DNA of 64,000 bases from Arctopsyche grandis (GCF_051622035.1 NC_135361.1:24669205-24733204); one strand, 5' to 3'. Counted from the first letter of the stretch, positions 13,701 to 29,300 are shown. Made by a program: numbers and translations. The notes: generated by a model from the letters alone, not told the origin.

Positions 13701-16700
13701 AGACAAACAGACATTCATTTTTACTTTTCACAACATTTTGTATACCTATATAATGACTAACTTAATGCTTATTTAATTTAAAATGCTTGTTTGATAAACG
13801 TTTAAATAAAATTATAGTATAGGTACATATATCAAAAAGACATAATTTGATGTAGTTTTGACTAATGAATTAACCCACGTAAATAAATTTTTAACAATTT
13901 CATGAATCATTTCTTTATAATATTAAAACAATGTAATGGGAATGGCAAAAACAATATGCGATTATACGATTTTCAAAAAAGTACTCATATGTGGTTTGAC
14001 TGGGTATAAAATTGCACCCAATTACTTCCAGTGAAATCAATTTTCACGAAATTTTCCACACAAATTGAGAAGCGGGATTTGGGATCGCCCTTCATCCGTC
14101 TTGGGTGACCGCCCCGGAAACTATCGGCACGCCAGGTAGTCGACAGCACCACAAAAGGAGCACAAAGCAGCCTCCAACAGGTGGACGTCGAGGAATGCCA
14201 TTAGGAGAGATCGTGCCCTCCCCCCCCCCCTCTCTTCCCCGTCCCACCCCCAGACCGCAATGTTTGAACAGCGCCGATTTATCTGTTGCGCGGATCGGAA
14301 ACTTTTTATAGCCGCCCCCCCCCTCCCCATTAGTCACGGCCAAAAAAAAAATCGATATAAACGAGCCGATGAGTCAACCGAGGCCGGCCCGTGGGAGACT
14401 GCGCGTCTTGTCCCACCCGAAGCTCCCCTTTTCAATTTTCATTCTCAACTACATACTTGGTTAGACGATGAACCTGTCAGATCAGATGCTTAAAAACACG
14501 CTAAGCAGACCGCTTGAATCTATATATAGGTATATACGATTGTACCGACGCGAAAATTTGCAGCGCCATTGTGTAGTCAAGGAAATTTGTTCGTTGGTAA
14601 CCACGTTACCAGTTGGTTTATGATGACACGGCTTTGAAGAGGCACGAGTTGAGCTCCAAGCATCACTTGAAACGGGAATTGCATGCGTTATTTTGGCATT
14701 GCAACACATGCCGGGTTCAGCTAATACTATCATATAATATGGATCGTTTGCATTTGATTGTATCGAAGACTTATGTACAAATATGTATACTTGGATACTG
14801 TTAGAAACATGTATAGAAACGCCAATATCTAGAAAATCACTAGCACTAAAAACACATAGATCCGTCAGCATGTGGGGCGATCTGTTCGGTGATTTATCAT
14901 AGCGAAATATCAGTAGGTAAGTACATATGTACATAGATCTTCTTTCAAAGATTTGAAATGTTATTAAACTACTAGCTGAATTTCCCGGCGTTGCTCAGGA
15001 TGGTGAACGTTGGTAAACTCTAGGTAGACTCTAGCTGTAATAGGTGTGTATTCTTGTCATCGTTAATTCGTACGATCCTTTTCTTCCAAATTTCTTCAAA
15101 TAAAGCCAGCAACATAGCTCAGTAGTTAGCGTATAATGCTTTCAACTGAGATGTCATAGGTTCATTCGCTAGCCCGGTGTTGCTGGTCAGACCTTGGATG
15201 TTACTCCTGGTGGATTGTTTCCTATCAGAGTTTACCAATTTATCTAATTTCATTGTTGAAACGGTTCCACCAAATTGGTGACCTATTCCCATTTCTCGTA
15301 AATTCGAGCTTCTTGCATCTCGAATTTGTTGATTAATACAAATATGCTACCCACCTACACTCTGTAAAAAAATTATGTATATATTTTTCGCAAAAATTTG
15401 TTCTACATATATCGAAATTGTCCATATGTGTCTCTATGATATTCTATAAATATAATTGTAATTATAATGCTTAAATATAAACTTCGGTTTATTTGTAATA
15501 AAAAATTGATAAAACAATTATGTGAATTTGCGCTATCAATCACTGTCGAACATATGTCAATACAAGAATAAAATATCACCGAAAAAATTCTAGGGGGTGA
15601 GTTTTGGAAAGCCAGCGTTTTTTTTTCATGTATATGTATGTATATTAAGTAGAATTTAATGTACATACATACATATGTATATACCTATGTATGTATTTTA
15701 CATCTTTAAAAGTCAAACAAAAATAAGAGCAAATGATTTGCTCGTATTGGAAACCCAAAAAATGTCAAAAAAAATTTATAATATGAAGATCATTTCAATA
15801 CCCATACAATTGTATGTATTATAGTATTAATATTGCAAAAAAGTTCATATTGAAGCAGCTACGAATACCAGTATGTCACATTGGAGAAAAAAACTCCAAC
15901 AGCATGTTGTTCGTTGTGATTGATCTTCGTGGAAAATTGTTCGTGTTATTTTCGCCGAATTTCCGCGTTGATATAAAAAAAATCAAAATAAATACGACAC
16001 GTGTGTGTAGATTAAAGCACTCGGTCACCTGTCGTTAAGTTGTGACCGATTGATTGTTCGCGGCCCGGTGACCGGTTGACACGGCAACATTCCTGCGACA
16101 CAAATTAAAAGTGTATTTAATCGAGCGACTAGTTTTTTCGAAGGTTTATGTGCATTTTTACTGCCCGTTTAACATACCGAGATCCGGGGAAATACGCTTT
16201 TCCACGTGCCGCGCTGAGGCTGTGCGCACGTCGAGATAAAGACGCTTTGATGTCAAAAATCTCGTCCAATCATGGCTATTGTATAAACACGGATTGCTCT
16301 TATGATAAACTCAATCGAGTTCATGATGATGAACTTTTCATTATGAAGCTTTTCATGGTGAGCTATTTTCTCATGTATTTTAATATAATTTCCTGGCGTT
16401 GCTTAAGGGAGTGAATGTTGGAAAAAAAAAACCTTTCCAAAATCCATATTCGATCTACATAATTAATGGTGGCACACTCATAAGCACACTCAAAAGTGCG
16501 GCACGACACGCCTAGTGAGACTCCAACTGTGATAAGTGTGTCTTCGTGTTATTGTCAATTCGTACGATCGTATTATTTCAACAAATGTGTATTTTTAATT
16601 TAATGTGATCTTTGGTTGAGTCCGTCAATTTTTTTCTGGTGAATCTTTGTCCGAAATTTTTAATACATTATAATAATAATAACTTTTTATTCAAGACGAT

Positions 16701-19700
16701 ATTGAGAATAGTGAAATTCCTACCGTCTACATTAGTATTATCTATATATCCCCTATAATATGTATTGTAGATAATACAAACGAACGATAAAATAAATAAT
16801 AAATAAATATAATATAATGATGATGATAATATACATATGTACTTATAATAATATTGAATAATAAATAATAATCCTATATGTAATATAAAACCGAAACGAC
16901 GTCTGTAATTCTTTTCCGATTGGCTGTTGACAAAAAGTCATTTCTAATTGGCTGGATTGGTCAAAGACGTCCGTGATTGGTCGGTTGTTAAATAATATTA
17001 TTTTTTTTCGATTCAAATAAATGTAATAAAAAAACAAATGATTATTTTTTTCATGGTTTTTATTTCATTTCCATCAATCGAGTAAATGTGGGCAGCGCCA
17101 CTAGTAAATAATAATAATAAAAAATAATACTATTATTATATAATTCAGTCAATTATCACAAAAAAAAACAAATAAATAAATAATGTTTATTTATTTGTAT
17201 TCTAGGCAACATCGGCCAATCAATTCACACTAAATTCGTACAAAATATCGTTCTGAAATCCATTTTGTGTATTGATTTTCAACATAAAATGAAAAGTGTG
17301 CCGGTAAAAAGTTCGAGATCCGAATTTTAAAAATAGCCCACCAAATTAATATGTGGGATGTTTACGCTAAAAAATAGACATAGTTAGGGATAGGTCAGTG
17401 TCGTAAATAAACGAGAGAGAAAAATCAAACGTACACGTACATAGGCGGGTACAGGTGGATAGATTTCGTCAGTTTTAACCGTTTTGGAAGTGTCCGAGAG
17501 TTGTGCAATCGTCAGCATCTCGCCGGCCGTAACGTGTTAAATAAAACGTTAAACTGGTCGAGCGATCGTGACGGGTCATAATAACGAATTGGTGTCATGT
17601 TGACGATGTGAAGACGTTATCGGATCCAATTATCTCGACGCGGACGGGTCGTAGAGCCTATGGAGGCCTTGTCAGTTACAATAACGCATCGTAAATGCAC
17701 TTCGCTTAGGTGCAATGCGTGTACGATGATGATGATGATGTCGAAAAATGCACATTTGCCCGTTTGACCTCGGCGCGTGTCGATAGTTATGAATTATTAT
17801 TAAACCATTTTTCCTCTATGTAAGTACATACATATGCACATTGTTAAGTATATAACATGTGTATTATATACATATATGTATGTACATATGTACATATCTA
17901 TGCTTAGTGCACATATATTGCATGTCCATTTTTGAATTTGTATCGAATTTTAAGTTTGTAGATGCTGAAATAGTTCAGGTTTTTCCTTTCTAGGTAATTT
18001 GTGTGGTACCTTGAAAAGAAAAATCTGAATTATTCCAGCATCTACAAAACTTAAAATTTGATACAAATTCAGAAATGAACATACAATATCTGTACACCAA
18101 GGCATCGATATGTACATACTTTTCTTGATGAAATTTTGATTTGTTTCAATTATTGTGAATAACAAATGCATACATACATTAAATAATGGATTAGAATTCA
18201 ACAATAATAATATATGTATATGAAAACAGACGGACGTGTGTATGTGGGTATGTGGCGAGTGCATCGATAAGTATAGAGATTTAAAAAAAAATAATTTTGG
18301 AATTACTAAGATTTATTATATCGATTTTGATTTCGATTTCGATTCTGATCCCAGTTCAAATTCATATTTGATTTCCAATTCCTGATTCCTATTTAAGTTC
18401 CGATTGCCGATTCCTTTTTCAGTTCCGGCTACGATTCCGATTCTCACTCCGGTTTCTATTTAAGTTCCGATTCCCAATTCCAATTTCAGTTCCGTTCAAT
18501 TATACTTCAGTTCCAACTTCGGTGCCGACTTTGGTTCCGACTTCGGATTTATTACGATATCGATTACGACGACAACTGTTGTTGTTTGTTTTTATTATTA
18601 TTATATGTATAGCTTTATTTTGATGCATGAAACCACCCGTTGAAATTCCAACGGGCACAACACTAATTACATATGTATATCAATTATGTGTGATATTTTT
18701 CAATTCAACTGTACATTTCGTTCGTTCATGAACATTATAACTTTAGAACATTTTCTTGTACATTATAACTGGCCAGATTGGTTCGTGTATGAACAAATTA
18801 ATATGTTCACGAGCAAATCGGAGTTAACACTTGTAACAAATATACAAATGTAAATATAATGTAATGTGGGAACGTGAGAGAGATAGTATGGACTGTGTAT
18901 CCAAGTATCCAGAGAGTATCCAGAGTGCATTCGTGGGTGAACAATAGAGACCGCGGATTAGGCTAACGGAACTCATTAAGTGCCCAAACAAAGGATACGC
19001 TGAATATCTCACAGACTTGGGTGAGTGCGTGCGTAAACAATAGAACCGCCAGGGTAGACCTTTAAGTGCCTAAACATTAATGGATCGGGGAAGCTGTGCT
19101 GGGCAACTTGTACTCTTGTAAAAAGGTACACACAGTAGATCAGATTTTTCTAGAGTGAGCAGTGGTTCCGTGCGACGTACCTATGGGATCGTTTAATATG
19201 CTGTGAAGCGACTTTGGCCTTTCATTTAGATCCTGAACCCACCCCTACGTAACAATAATAATATATTTTAATTATCTGGGTGATAATTTCAACATTATCT
19301 TAACCTAACCTAGCTTAAGCAATCTACAGTTGTAGATATAATATGTACATTCAGTATAAATATTTAATTAAAAAAAAAAACAATCAGAATCTCTATATTA
19401 AAGTGTCTTATTAAATATGTTTTATATGCTCATATGTATCATAATAATAGGTTGCTCCAAGTTGTATGAAATTCGTCCAATCAAGTACATGCACATATTG
19501 TATTATTCGCGACGTCACCCGTCAAAAATCATTGACTTGAAAATCAACGGACGCAAAATGCACACTGCAAAAAATATCGTTGCATTTTTTTAAACGCAGA
19601 ATCGAACAAAAAAACAAGCACTTACATGCATGTAATTCGTTCAAGCGTGATGTATGTATAATATTTATGTGTAGTTTCAGGATATGCAATTTTTTCCACG

Positions 19701-22700
19701 ACTATCCTCCAAACAACGTATCCTACGCGCAACCGATTTAAATATGCACACGGCGGTCATACAATGCAATTTAACACAAAACAATGATACGGAAAAAAAA
19801 TAGTTGCGATTCGCATTAGACACTAAAGAGGCTGTAATTACAGCCTTCGTTTGATTGCCTGTCACGTTCCAGCACGGTGCCGGTGCATTATGCAAGCGAG
19901 CCTTTGTGCAATGCCACGTATTTTTTTTAATTTTCAATATAATTATTTATATTTCATTTCTAAAACGACGCTAAGCGTATAATCCAGTGCGGAAATAAAC
20001 GGAGAGGCACGAAGTGTTGCGTTATTAACGGTTTTTATGCGCTTAAATCATCAGGCTGCGCTAAATGAATCAAGTCGTCTGAGATACTATTATATTTTTT
20101 TATAAATAAAAATGATTATTTGATTTATATGCATCTATGTAGTGTGGATTTTAAATTGTATTTAATTAAGACGGTGTTAAATTTTGATCGAAATGATACC
20201 AGACTAAGTATTATATATCGCAGTTTGCTTGTAATATGCTTGGATTTAGTGCGGAAATGTCATGGATTTGTTTTCAAATCAAGATTAATGAAGTTGAAAA
20301 ATGTTGTCTTTGCATTGGACTTAACACTCACGTCCAAATTAAGATCTTTTCATAAATTAAATGTGGTTTAAATGCTATTTTTCATTGTATGTATGTCACG
20401 TGCATGATTAATAATTCAAACTGTATATTGTACGTATTTGTATATTTTCAATTGCTGATTTTATATACGTATAATATATAGAAAAAATCCATTCATCAGG
20501 CGAATACTGCTTTTTATCAATTTATTTGCCTATATAAAATGTTAATATGATTATTATATGTGAATATTTAAACAATCATTTAGTTTGATTTGAATCTTAC
20601 GAACATGAAAGTTAAATATTCTATGAATTTATATATCTATGTATATTTGTGTATCAATTTTGACCAATTGAGACTAGTATTTATTCCTAAATAATAAGGG
20701 GTATACAATTTAAATGCGCATTTATTATAAGCATTTCATAAAATTTGTGTGAATTAAAAAAAATATTATATCAATTAAAAATATAAATGTTTTTAATATT
20801 TTAAAAACAACAGCAATATCAATAATTATAGTTAGATTATAAAACAAAAGAACACATACAATGTCTCATATTTCTTTGATATATGCAGTATTTGTAGACG
20901 TAAAATAAAATACGAAATAAGACTAAAAACCTGTAATCAATAAATAAAAAATGATAGAATACTAATTGATCATTTTAAAAATTACAAATCCATTGTCTTA
21001 ATTAGGTCAGCATTTTAATATCAAATGTGGGCATTTGATAAGTTACTTTCGCAACAGAAAAATATAAATCAACCTAAAATGAATGAAATGCGCATTAACG
21101 CTGAGCGTTAAGGATCTCGCATATACATATATTATAGATCGGCAACATCTCAACCTGTAACCGCCCAAGTTGTTTATATTAATATCTTGCGAGTTAAGAA
21201 TTTTTTAATTAAACTGCAAATTTATTTTAGTTAAAATCATGCGAGTTTTTCAATTATACCTTTAGCAGCGCACTTGTTAATTGTTAAATGTTGCAAACAC
21301 ATTTTTTTTATTTCATACTACAAATAAACTATTGTGTAATATTTATTTAACAGAAACACGGTATAATATTTATTTAACAGAAACATATTTATTTAATGCC
21401 CAATTTATTTTCTTCTAATGTGCAAATGATTCGTTTTAAGGAGCAAAATTATTTTTTAAAATGGTACGCAATAATAAGTGTTAATGGCAATAAGGGCTTT
21501 TATTAAATAAAAGTACAAGCTATTAGGAATCTGCCAATTCATTTCGTTTCCTCTACCTCACCAAATACGAATCACTCTACTCAACTACATATGTATATGT
21601 AATCTAATATATAATTTCGAAAGAGACTTTGTATGTATGTAAGTATTTTTGTAGGTTTGTAAGTATTTTCGATTCAAATAAATTTAATAAATATACAAAT
21701 GAATATTTACTATTAGATTCACCATGCTTAAGCTGTTTATATTACAAATACTGAGCGAAGGCGGGTAATAAAACTAGTATAACATATTCCCAATAGTTCA
21801 AAGCGTTGAACAATTTGTCTCGGAGAGTAAATTTAGTAGATATTGTTAAAGAAACCTAATTTTATAACGTTGTAAAGAAAGCTTTAAAGGTTAAATCGAA
21901 CCGGATACTCAATGCTTATACATACATATGTATGTACTCTAATAAATAAGCCTTCTGCAACACGTTTGAAACATTGTAGCTAAGAATTGCAAGATTGCAA
22001 GATTTATCTGAATGTCTCAAAGGCTCGTTAGCGTACCCGTATTTCCCTTTAAAATTACAATTCTTTTCTCGCATCATCCCCCATAATCACACCACACTTA
22101 CACTCAATCACAATTTCCCATAAGTCGACTCTCTCGTGTACCGCTCGGTTTAATTTATAACTGCGAGCTAGTTCTTCGCCGTAATAACCCCTCGTTTCCC
22201 ATCGTTCGTCCTTCCATTCGGCAAATTGCTTCATCAGCTCCTTCGGGCTGGTTTGTTCTCTCCTCTGCAACCAACGGTTAGTAATCTCCAAATTGCCACC
22301 CCTCCCCCCCTGCTTAATTTTCCGCTTCTTCTCTGGACCAAACGAGGTTGCCGTCTGTCGCTGTGTAAATAAGCCATTTCTTTCGTGTTCGAGACCCGCC
22401 CCGGGACTGCGGCGGGTCTTATAACTATAAATTTTGTACAATAAACAATGGCCTCTTTCGCCTTCTCCTCCTTCCCAACTCCCCTCGAAGCCTGAGAAGG
22501 GCCGGCTCCATCATAATTAAGATGCGATAAAAAGGAACCTAAAAAAAGGCCGGATCTCCACCGAAGAAATCACTTATTCATCCTGAGATCCTTCAACTTT
22601 ATATGTGGCGTATAAACTACGACTGTAAAACCGTTATCACTTCATTAAAAATCCGTGAAGTGATATAAAGTCATATATCCACATTGATTTCCATTATATT

Positions 22701-25700
22701 TTTAGTGTATTGAAATAAAAGAAAACATATTTTTCAATAAAAATAAGCTCTCCAACACGCTTCCACTAGTCTCTGTTTTGCTCAACTCTCATCCATCTCA
22801 CGCCACACATTTTTCTAATTGTATCCACCCATCTTCCTTGCGACTTTCCTTTCACCTTTTTACATCCTCTCGGGTAACATTCAAGCATTTCTTTCGTCCA
22901 TCTATCGTCCGTTCTTCTACCTATATGATCTGCCCATTGCCATTACAATCCCTTTACTTTCTTCATAATATCAACTACTTGATTTACTCTCTTCATAATA
23001 TCTTCTCAGTTGACGGACATTTAGCCGAATGGACACTTCAGTTTCAGAAAACAGATATTTGGACAGTTGGCAGTAAAATAAAGTAAAATAATAATTTGCA
23101 ACAATATTCGTTCGCCCAAATGTCCGTTCGACAGAATGTCCGTCGGCCAAGTGTCCATTGTGCCAAATGTACATTCGGCCGAATGTCCGTCGGCCAAGTG
23201 TTCATTCAGCCAAACGCCCGCTTTTTCTTCTCACCCGCTTAATCCATTTTTTATCTCTCCTCGCTATGATATGCATACAGCGTTCCATACTTCTTTAACT
23301 GCATCGGCTTTAAATGACCAAATTTCGCATCAAAACTGGCAAGACGCATTGATCGAAGATCTTTTTTTTTATTCAAAGTGGCATTTTAGGTTTTAAAACA
23401 GCATTCATTCTTCCAAATGCACTCCATCCTAATTTGAACCTAAGTCAATGATTTCACCTAGATACAAATAATTTTACAAATAATAACTATTTCTACTGTT
23501 TTATTATCCAGCAGTAGATGGTGAGTGGCTGTAGATGATGATGATGATTATCTTATGTAATACTAGACATATGTACATATACATATGTAGATACATTTTC
23601 CTCTGTGTTCAAAATTCATTAGAACAATTGTGCTTATTTATGTTATCAACTTATAAATACACTAATTTTAATATAGGCAACCTATAAAGTGCATTAACCA
23701 AATCGGTGAAATCTCCAGCTTATGTACCATCAATTTATCTATTTTCTAATAATCTAGATCACGTTGATTTTCATGTACCATATATGTATAATCTTGTATA
23801 GAAATAATTACCACTATGTACCCAATCTGTACTTCATACCTTCCTCCTCGTATGTACCCAATCTGTACTTCGTTAGTTTCAGTATGCGTCTAGCAAATTT
23901 GATTTTTCTTGCAAAGATTGGACTTTTATCGACACGCTGTTGACACGATCCGGGCAAATATAGTACTAGCGACATATTGAGGGCCTGTTCTCGTGGTTTC
24001 CGAGAAACTGTACCCTATCCCAGGTGTTTGAAAGTCGGGACCCCCCAGCAGGTCCCGCTCGATCACTGACCGCTTCATTCTTGTTACCATTTCGGGTCGG
24101 GTCGAATCCCATCTCAAAGGGAATATTGTTATTATGCAAATATTTGTTGTTTTTTTTAATTATTTATTACCGTCATAAAAGAGCGATTATGCCGACCGCC
24201 TCGGCTAACCACCCCGAACACACTTTTTTCCGCGAAGGTGACTCTTTTGATATTTGTGCAAACAAAATTAATTCGCCCACTGTCTTTAAGATGTCTTGTA
24301 AAGTTGCTGTTTAACATCGATTCATTTATTTATTGTCTTTTACATTAACTTTGTGAATTTAATTGCAATATCATTTATAGGCTTTCATACATTTTTTGCA
24401 TAAAATTAACAAACTATTAAAAAAACTATTAGTCATCAAGCCAACTAATTACTATTTTTAGAATGCTTCATTCTTGTTCTGTTCAAATACATAAATATTC
24501 ATATCTATTCTATACTAGCACAGCAGTACGAAACTTCGCGTAACCAGCAGTACGAAAAGTATTCATTGGTACATTTTATATAGTCACATTCATACATATA
24601 TAACGTGGCGTAGATGCAACAGCAATTAACGGTACCCGATAAAATCTACTCATACTATACAGCAGTACATGTTACCTTTACGTATCAAGCAAAAGGGTTT
24701 TACGGTTGTATTTGGCTACTGTGGAAATATTCACGACGTGACATCATAGTAGCGAGTGCACGCATGGTATCGAAAGTGCGCATGTGAATATGAATATTTT
24801 CGGAAACGTCATATTCTGACAGTATTGACGCCGAATCATTGAGCTCTATAATGTATAAGTAAACTGATTTTGCCTTACACCTGGCCAAAACTTGCCTGGA
24901 CATGCCAAAACCGTGGGCTGTTGTATAGTATGAATAGAAACTGTCGTTTACGTGAGGTGCTGTGCTGTGCTGCTGCAGGGAACTGCAGGATAGTATGAAT
25001 AGACTTTTACGGTGATCCGACCAAGCCGCGCGCGACAATTTTGCGCCGACAAATCCGTGTATAACAATGCCGTGCAGAACAACTCGCCGACAACGCCGCG
25101 CAGAATAAATCACAAAATTAAATAAAGAGGAATTCTTTTTGGTTTTATTCGATTTTGAATGCCTGATCGTGGATTAAATATTTACTAGGGTTTGTTGATT
25201 TTTGAAAACTGGGTTTTCCGCTATATTTTCAAAATTTAAAAACAGGTTTTTAAATTTGGTAAGCCAGTTTTAAATATTGTACTAGAATTAATATGCAATA
25301 TTTTTTTGTGAAAAGGGACTTTTGGAAAATGAAAAATCGTAAAATGAATTCTGAGCTGGCAGTACTCAGATTTGAAATGAATTCCGATCGGAAAAGGTTA
25401 AATATTGTTTTAAAATTTTTATAGTCATTCGTTGACGGTTCGGTGATTATTGGTCACAAAGTCACTAAAATCTCTATAACGGAACATCTGGCAGCCGAAA
25501 AGTCCATCATACTAACGATAACTATCATACTAACGAGAACTTGAGTGCCAAATATTGTGTATTCGCGATTTTCATGACGAAAATTGTCTTTGTGACCACC
25601 GCAATGTTACGAATAGTTCAATTACCTTCGTTGACGCCTTTTACTAAAACTGACGTGACTCATATATCTAATTATGAGTATATTTTGATTTTTATTGGAT

Positions 25701-26279
25701 ATAAAAGATTAAACACACATATGTATTGACTTTTATCTTGCATGGCATGATCGTGCGTGGTTTCGTCGGCGCGGCATTGTCGTGCGCGGCTTTGTCAAGG
25801 TGCTAAGTATTACCGTTATGCGAGAAATTATCATAGTGATTTTTTAAGGCAACGTACATACATATGTACATATTTACCGCTAATATGTACCTTCACGAAT
25901 GGATGTATAATAGTTCTGCGCGAAAAAAAAAACCTTATCGATTAAATTCGATCCGTTCGATTATATCAAAAATATATTTATGCATTTCGATTTTGCATAA
26001 ATTCTATTTGATTTTTTTCGAGCGAAGATTTATACTGTGAGTGGGATAACTTGCACCCGGGTATGAAATATAGCAATTGCTTCAAACTGCCATAAATCAA
26101 CACTCAATGATACTCATACAGTTATATTCTCAATTTGAAAAGTTTATCGTTTTAATGTCTATTAACTGTCAATAATCTCGAGGGTATTATATTATATGGG
26201 GCTACTCAAAGTCACCCGCAGGGTCGGGCCGTATCAAGCCGCGCTCGTTTTGATATTTATCGAATTGAGTGGTTACATT

Positions 26280-26317
<38 letters not shown>

Positions 26318-29300
26318 TATATGTATATGTGTGTATGGTGTGTTCCCATGCTCGCTGTGGGTGGGTAGTCATGTCTTCGTCGTGTTTACAAATCACTTAT
26401 TAAATTCTTGGCTTGTTTTCACGTGTTTACTCAAAGGCCGTGGCCGAAGCATTTTAGACACGACTTTTAACAAGGGATGGGAATGCAGGCCCCAGGCTCT
26501 CGACCACACAGAGAGGCCTCCGGGTTACCTGGTCCTGAATCCTTTTGGCACTTTTCGAACCACCAATCATGCCCTCGTCGAACCGTGGTGGCACGCCCCC
26601 AGTGCGGCTTTTCTAAAAAGGCGGCCAAGATCATTTTTCAATATCGTACAGGTACACGTTTGAAACGCTTAAATTGACATATATGCTGAGGTCTTAAAAA
26701 TAAGCAATTTATAAGCAGAACTCTGAAAACAGTTAGTCGAACAGTTGTTTGATTCATCATCTACAGCCGCTCACCATCCCCTGCTGGATGAGGGCCTCTC
26801 CAACACATTTCCACTCGTTTCTGTTTTGCATTTCAACTCTCATTCATCTCACCTCACACATTTTCATAATTTCGTCTACCCATCTTCTCAGCGGTCTTCT
26901 TTTTACCCTTTTGCATTCTCTCGGGTACCATTTTAGCACTTCTTTTGTCCACCCTTCGTCCATTTCTCTAACCACGTGACCCGCCCATTGTCATTTCAAT
27001 ATCTTCACTCTATCCACTATGTCCACTACCCTTGTAATAAGTCTCACCCACGTGTTCTGCTTCCTGTCTTTCCTCGTTATGCCGAGCATACAGCGTTCCA
27101 TACATCTTTAAGTGCATTGGAGTTTGTATAACATCTTGGCGTTCAATTTCCAAGTTTCACATACATACGTCATCACTGGCAAAATGCATTGATCGAAGAT
27201 CTTTTTCTTCAGGCAGGGTGGTATTTTTGATTTAAAAACAACATTCATTCGTCCAAATGCGCTCCATCCTAATTTTATACATACCTTTATTTGCTCTTTC
27301 CAAAATTCGTCTAGAATGATACAGCTTAGATTAGTGGTTAGGTTAGGCTAAGTAGCATAGATGCTTTCAACTGTGAGGTCACAGGTTTGATCCCTGGCTT
27401 TGTGCCGCTGACCAGACCTTGGATATGTGACTTTAAGGTCGATCGTTTTCTATTAGAGTTTGCCAATTTATGTGATTTTATCAAAATGGTTCCTACAAAT
27501 TGGCATGCCTGTCATATTTCTCGCAACTTTCAAGTTTACAGCATCTCGAATTTATTGATTATTATATAAATATTCTGTCCACTCTGTAAATTGTTTATCA
27601 AGAAGACGCATTGGGTTTACCTGTTAGTCCTTACTGGTATATACATATATGTATACAGTGGCGGACTGGCCATACAAGCGAACATGCCCGATGGCATGTG
27701 GGCCCCACTATCTGTTAGAAAATATGGGCCCTCAGTAAAAGTAAATAACTTTTTAACTATTTATAGGATATTGCAACTTTGGGACCTAAAGTTTGGGTAT
27801 TTCAACAAAACAAATTTCTTACTATATACACAAACAACTAATACCTGCTTTAACAGCCCAAGGATCGGTTAACTTTTTTTTATTAGGCTCGAATCGTGTA
27901 AGTTTCAAAATTTGCGTGGGCCCATTTCCAACGTCAATATTATGTAACTACTGAAATATAAATGGGAATAAACAAATTTTCGTGAATAATATAAACAGAA
28001 TTGCTTAAAACAATTTTGATAAGACGATTCATCATCAAACAGCGATTTAAATTTACTCCATACTTTCAAAATAACATTTGATTATACTTCGATGATATAG
28101 TAAGATTTAAATACACAATTTTAAACAGTTTCCGAATATAAAATCTATTCCTAATCTAGACACATCCATGTAAATAGATATATAGGATAGGGGCCCCCTC
28201 CCCAAAATCTCGATTTTCGATTAACATTAATTGAAAATATTATGCATTTTTTTCAGCGACGTAATTTGGGAGGGCCATAGGGGGGCACTCGCCCCCCTAA
28301 ATTAAGGAATAGTGTGAATTTAGAAAATATTATGAATTTAATGATTAATGAGATACTATGGATCTATGAATGCTACGTTTATTTCTTATGTACATATGTT
28401 ATTTTTGGGTAACTAATAAAATAATCGCTGTTATGTGCTTTGAAGAAAAACAAAACAAAAATTTATCTATTGTTATTACGTACTTACATATGTATAAAGT
28501 GAAAAGACAGTTGGTAGAAATTAAGTTAATTGATAGTTTTTTGATGACTCAGTTTGATGGTCGATTAATGTTGACCATGTGAAGATTTGTGGAAAAAAAT
28601 TTTCGCCTACGGCGCTTTTTTCTCTTTTTACATAATATTTTTTTATAATTACTTTTTCAAAAATAAGTTCCTTTTTTTATATTTTATAACTCAATAAGGT
28701 AAAGGATATTTTCCATTTTTATTCTGATATAAAAAAGATTTTTTGAAAAAAAATTCAATTTGACCAATCTTTGCCTGCCCCCACCAAGAAAAAGCTGAAA
28801 TGACGTCCCTGATTGTTTTCTACCGAAAGTAAAAGCCGCTTTTATGCCGCATTCTATTTACCCAGGACAAGGGTTAAAACGAAATATATGTACAATGAAA
28901 TTTGTGGATCTATTTTGCTTTTGCCATTTTTCTTGTACCTAAATTTGTTTATTCCCATTTTTTAAAATTTCGTTTATTTTTTCCCCTTGATTTTTAGCGT
29001 GGTGGAAAGAAGAAAATTTTGTTATATGGGGGGGGGGGGGACAATTTTTTTTTAGCCCTGGGGGGGCCCCCTTTGACTCCTGGCATGCACTGATTTCAGT
29101 CCCAGTCCGCCACTGTATGTATACATCATATGTGCCGTTATTAGGAACTACTCCAACGCATTACAAATGATTAGATTAGTTTTTGTACATATGTATGAAA
29201 TACTAACAATTTTTCAAACGTAACAGTACACAGAATACAAATAGAGACATCTATGGACAATCAACAAATTTTTGATACACGGCAAATTTGCATTTATAAG

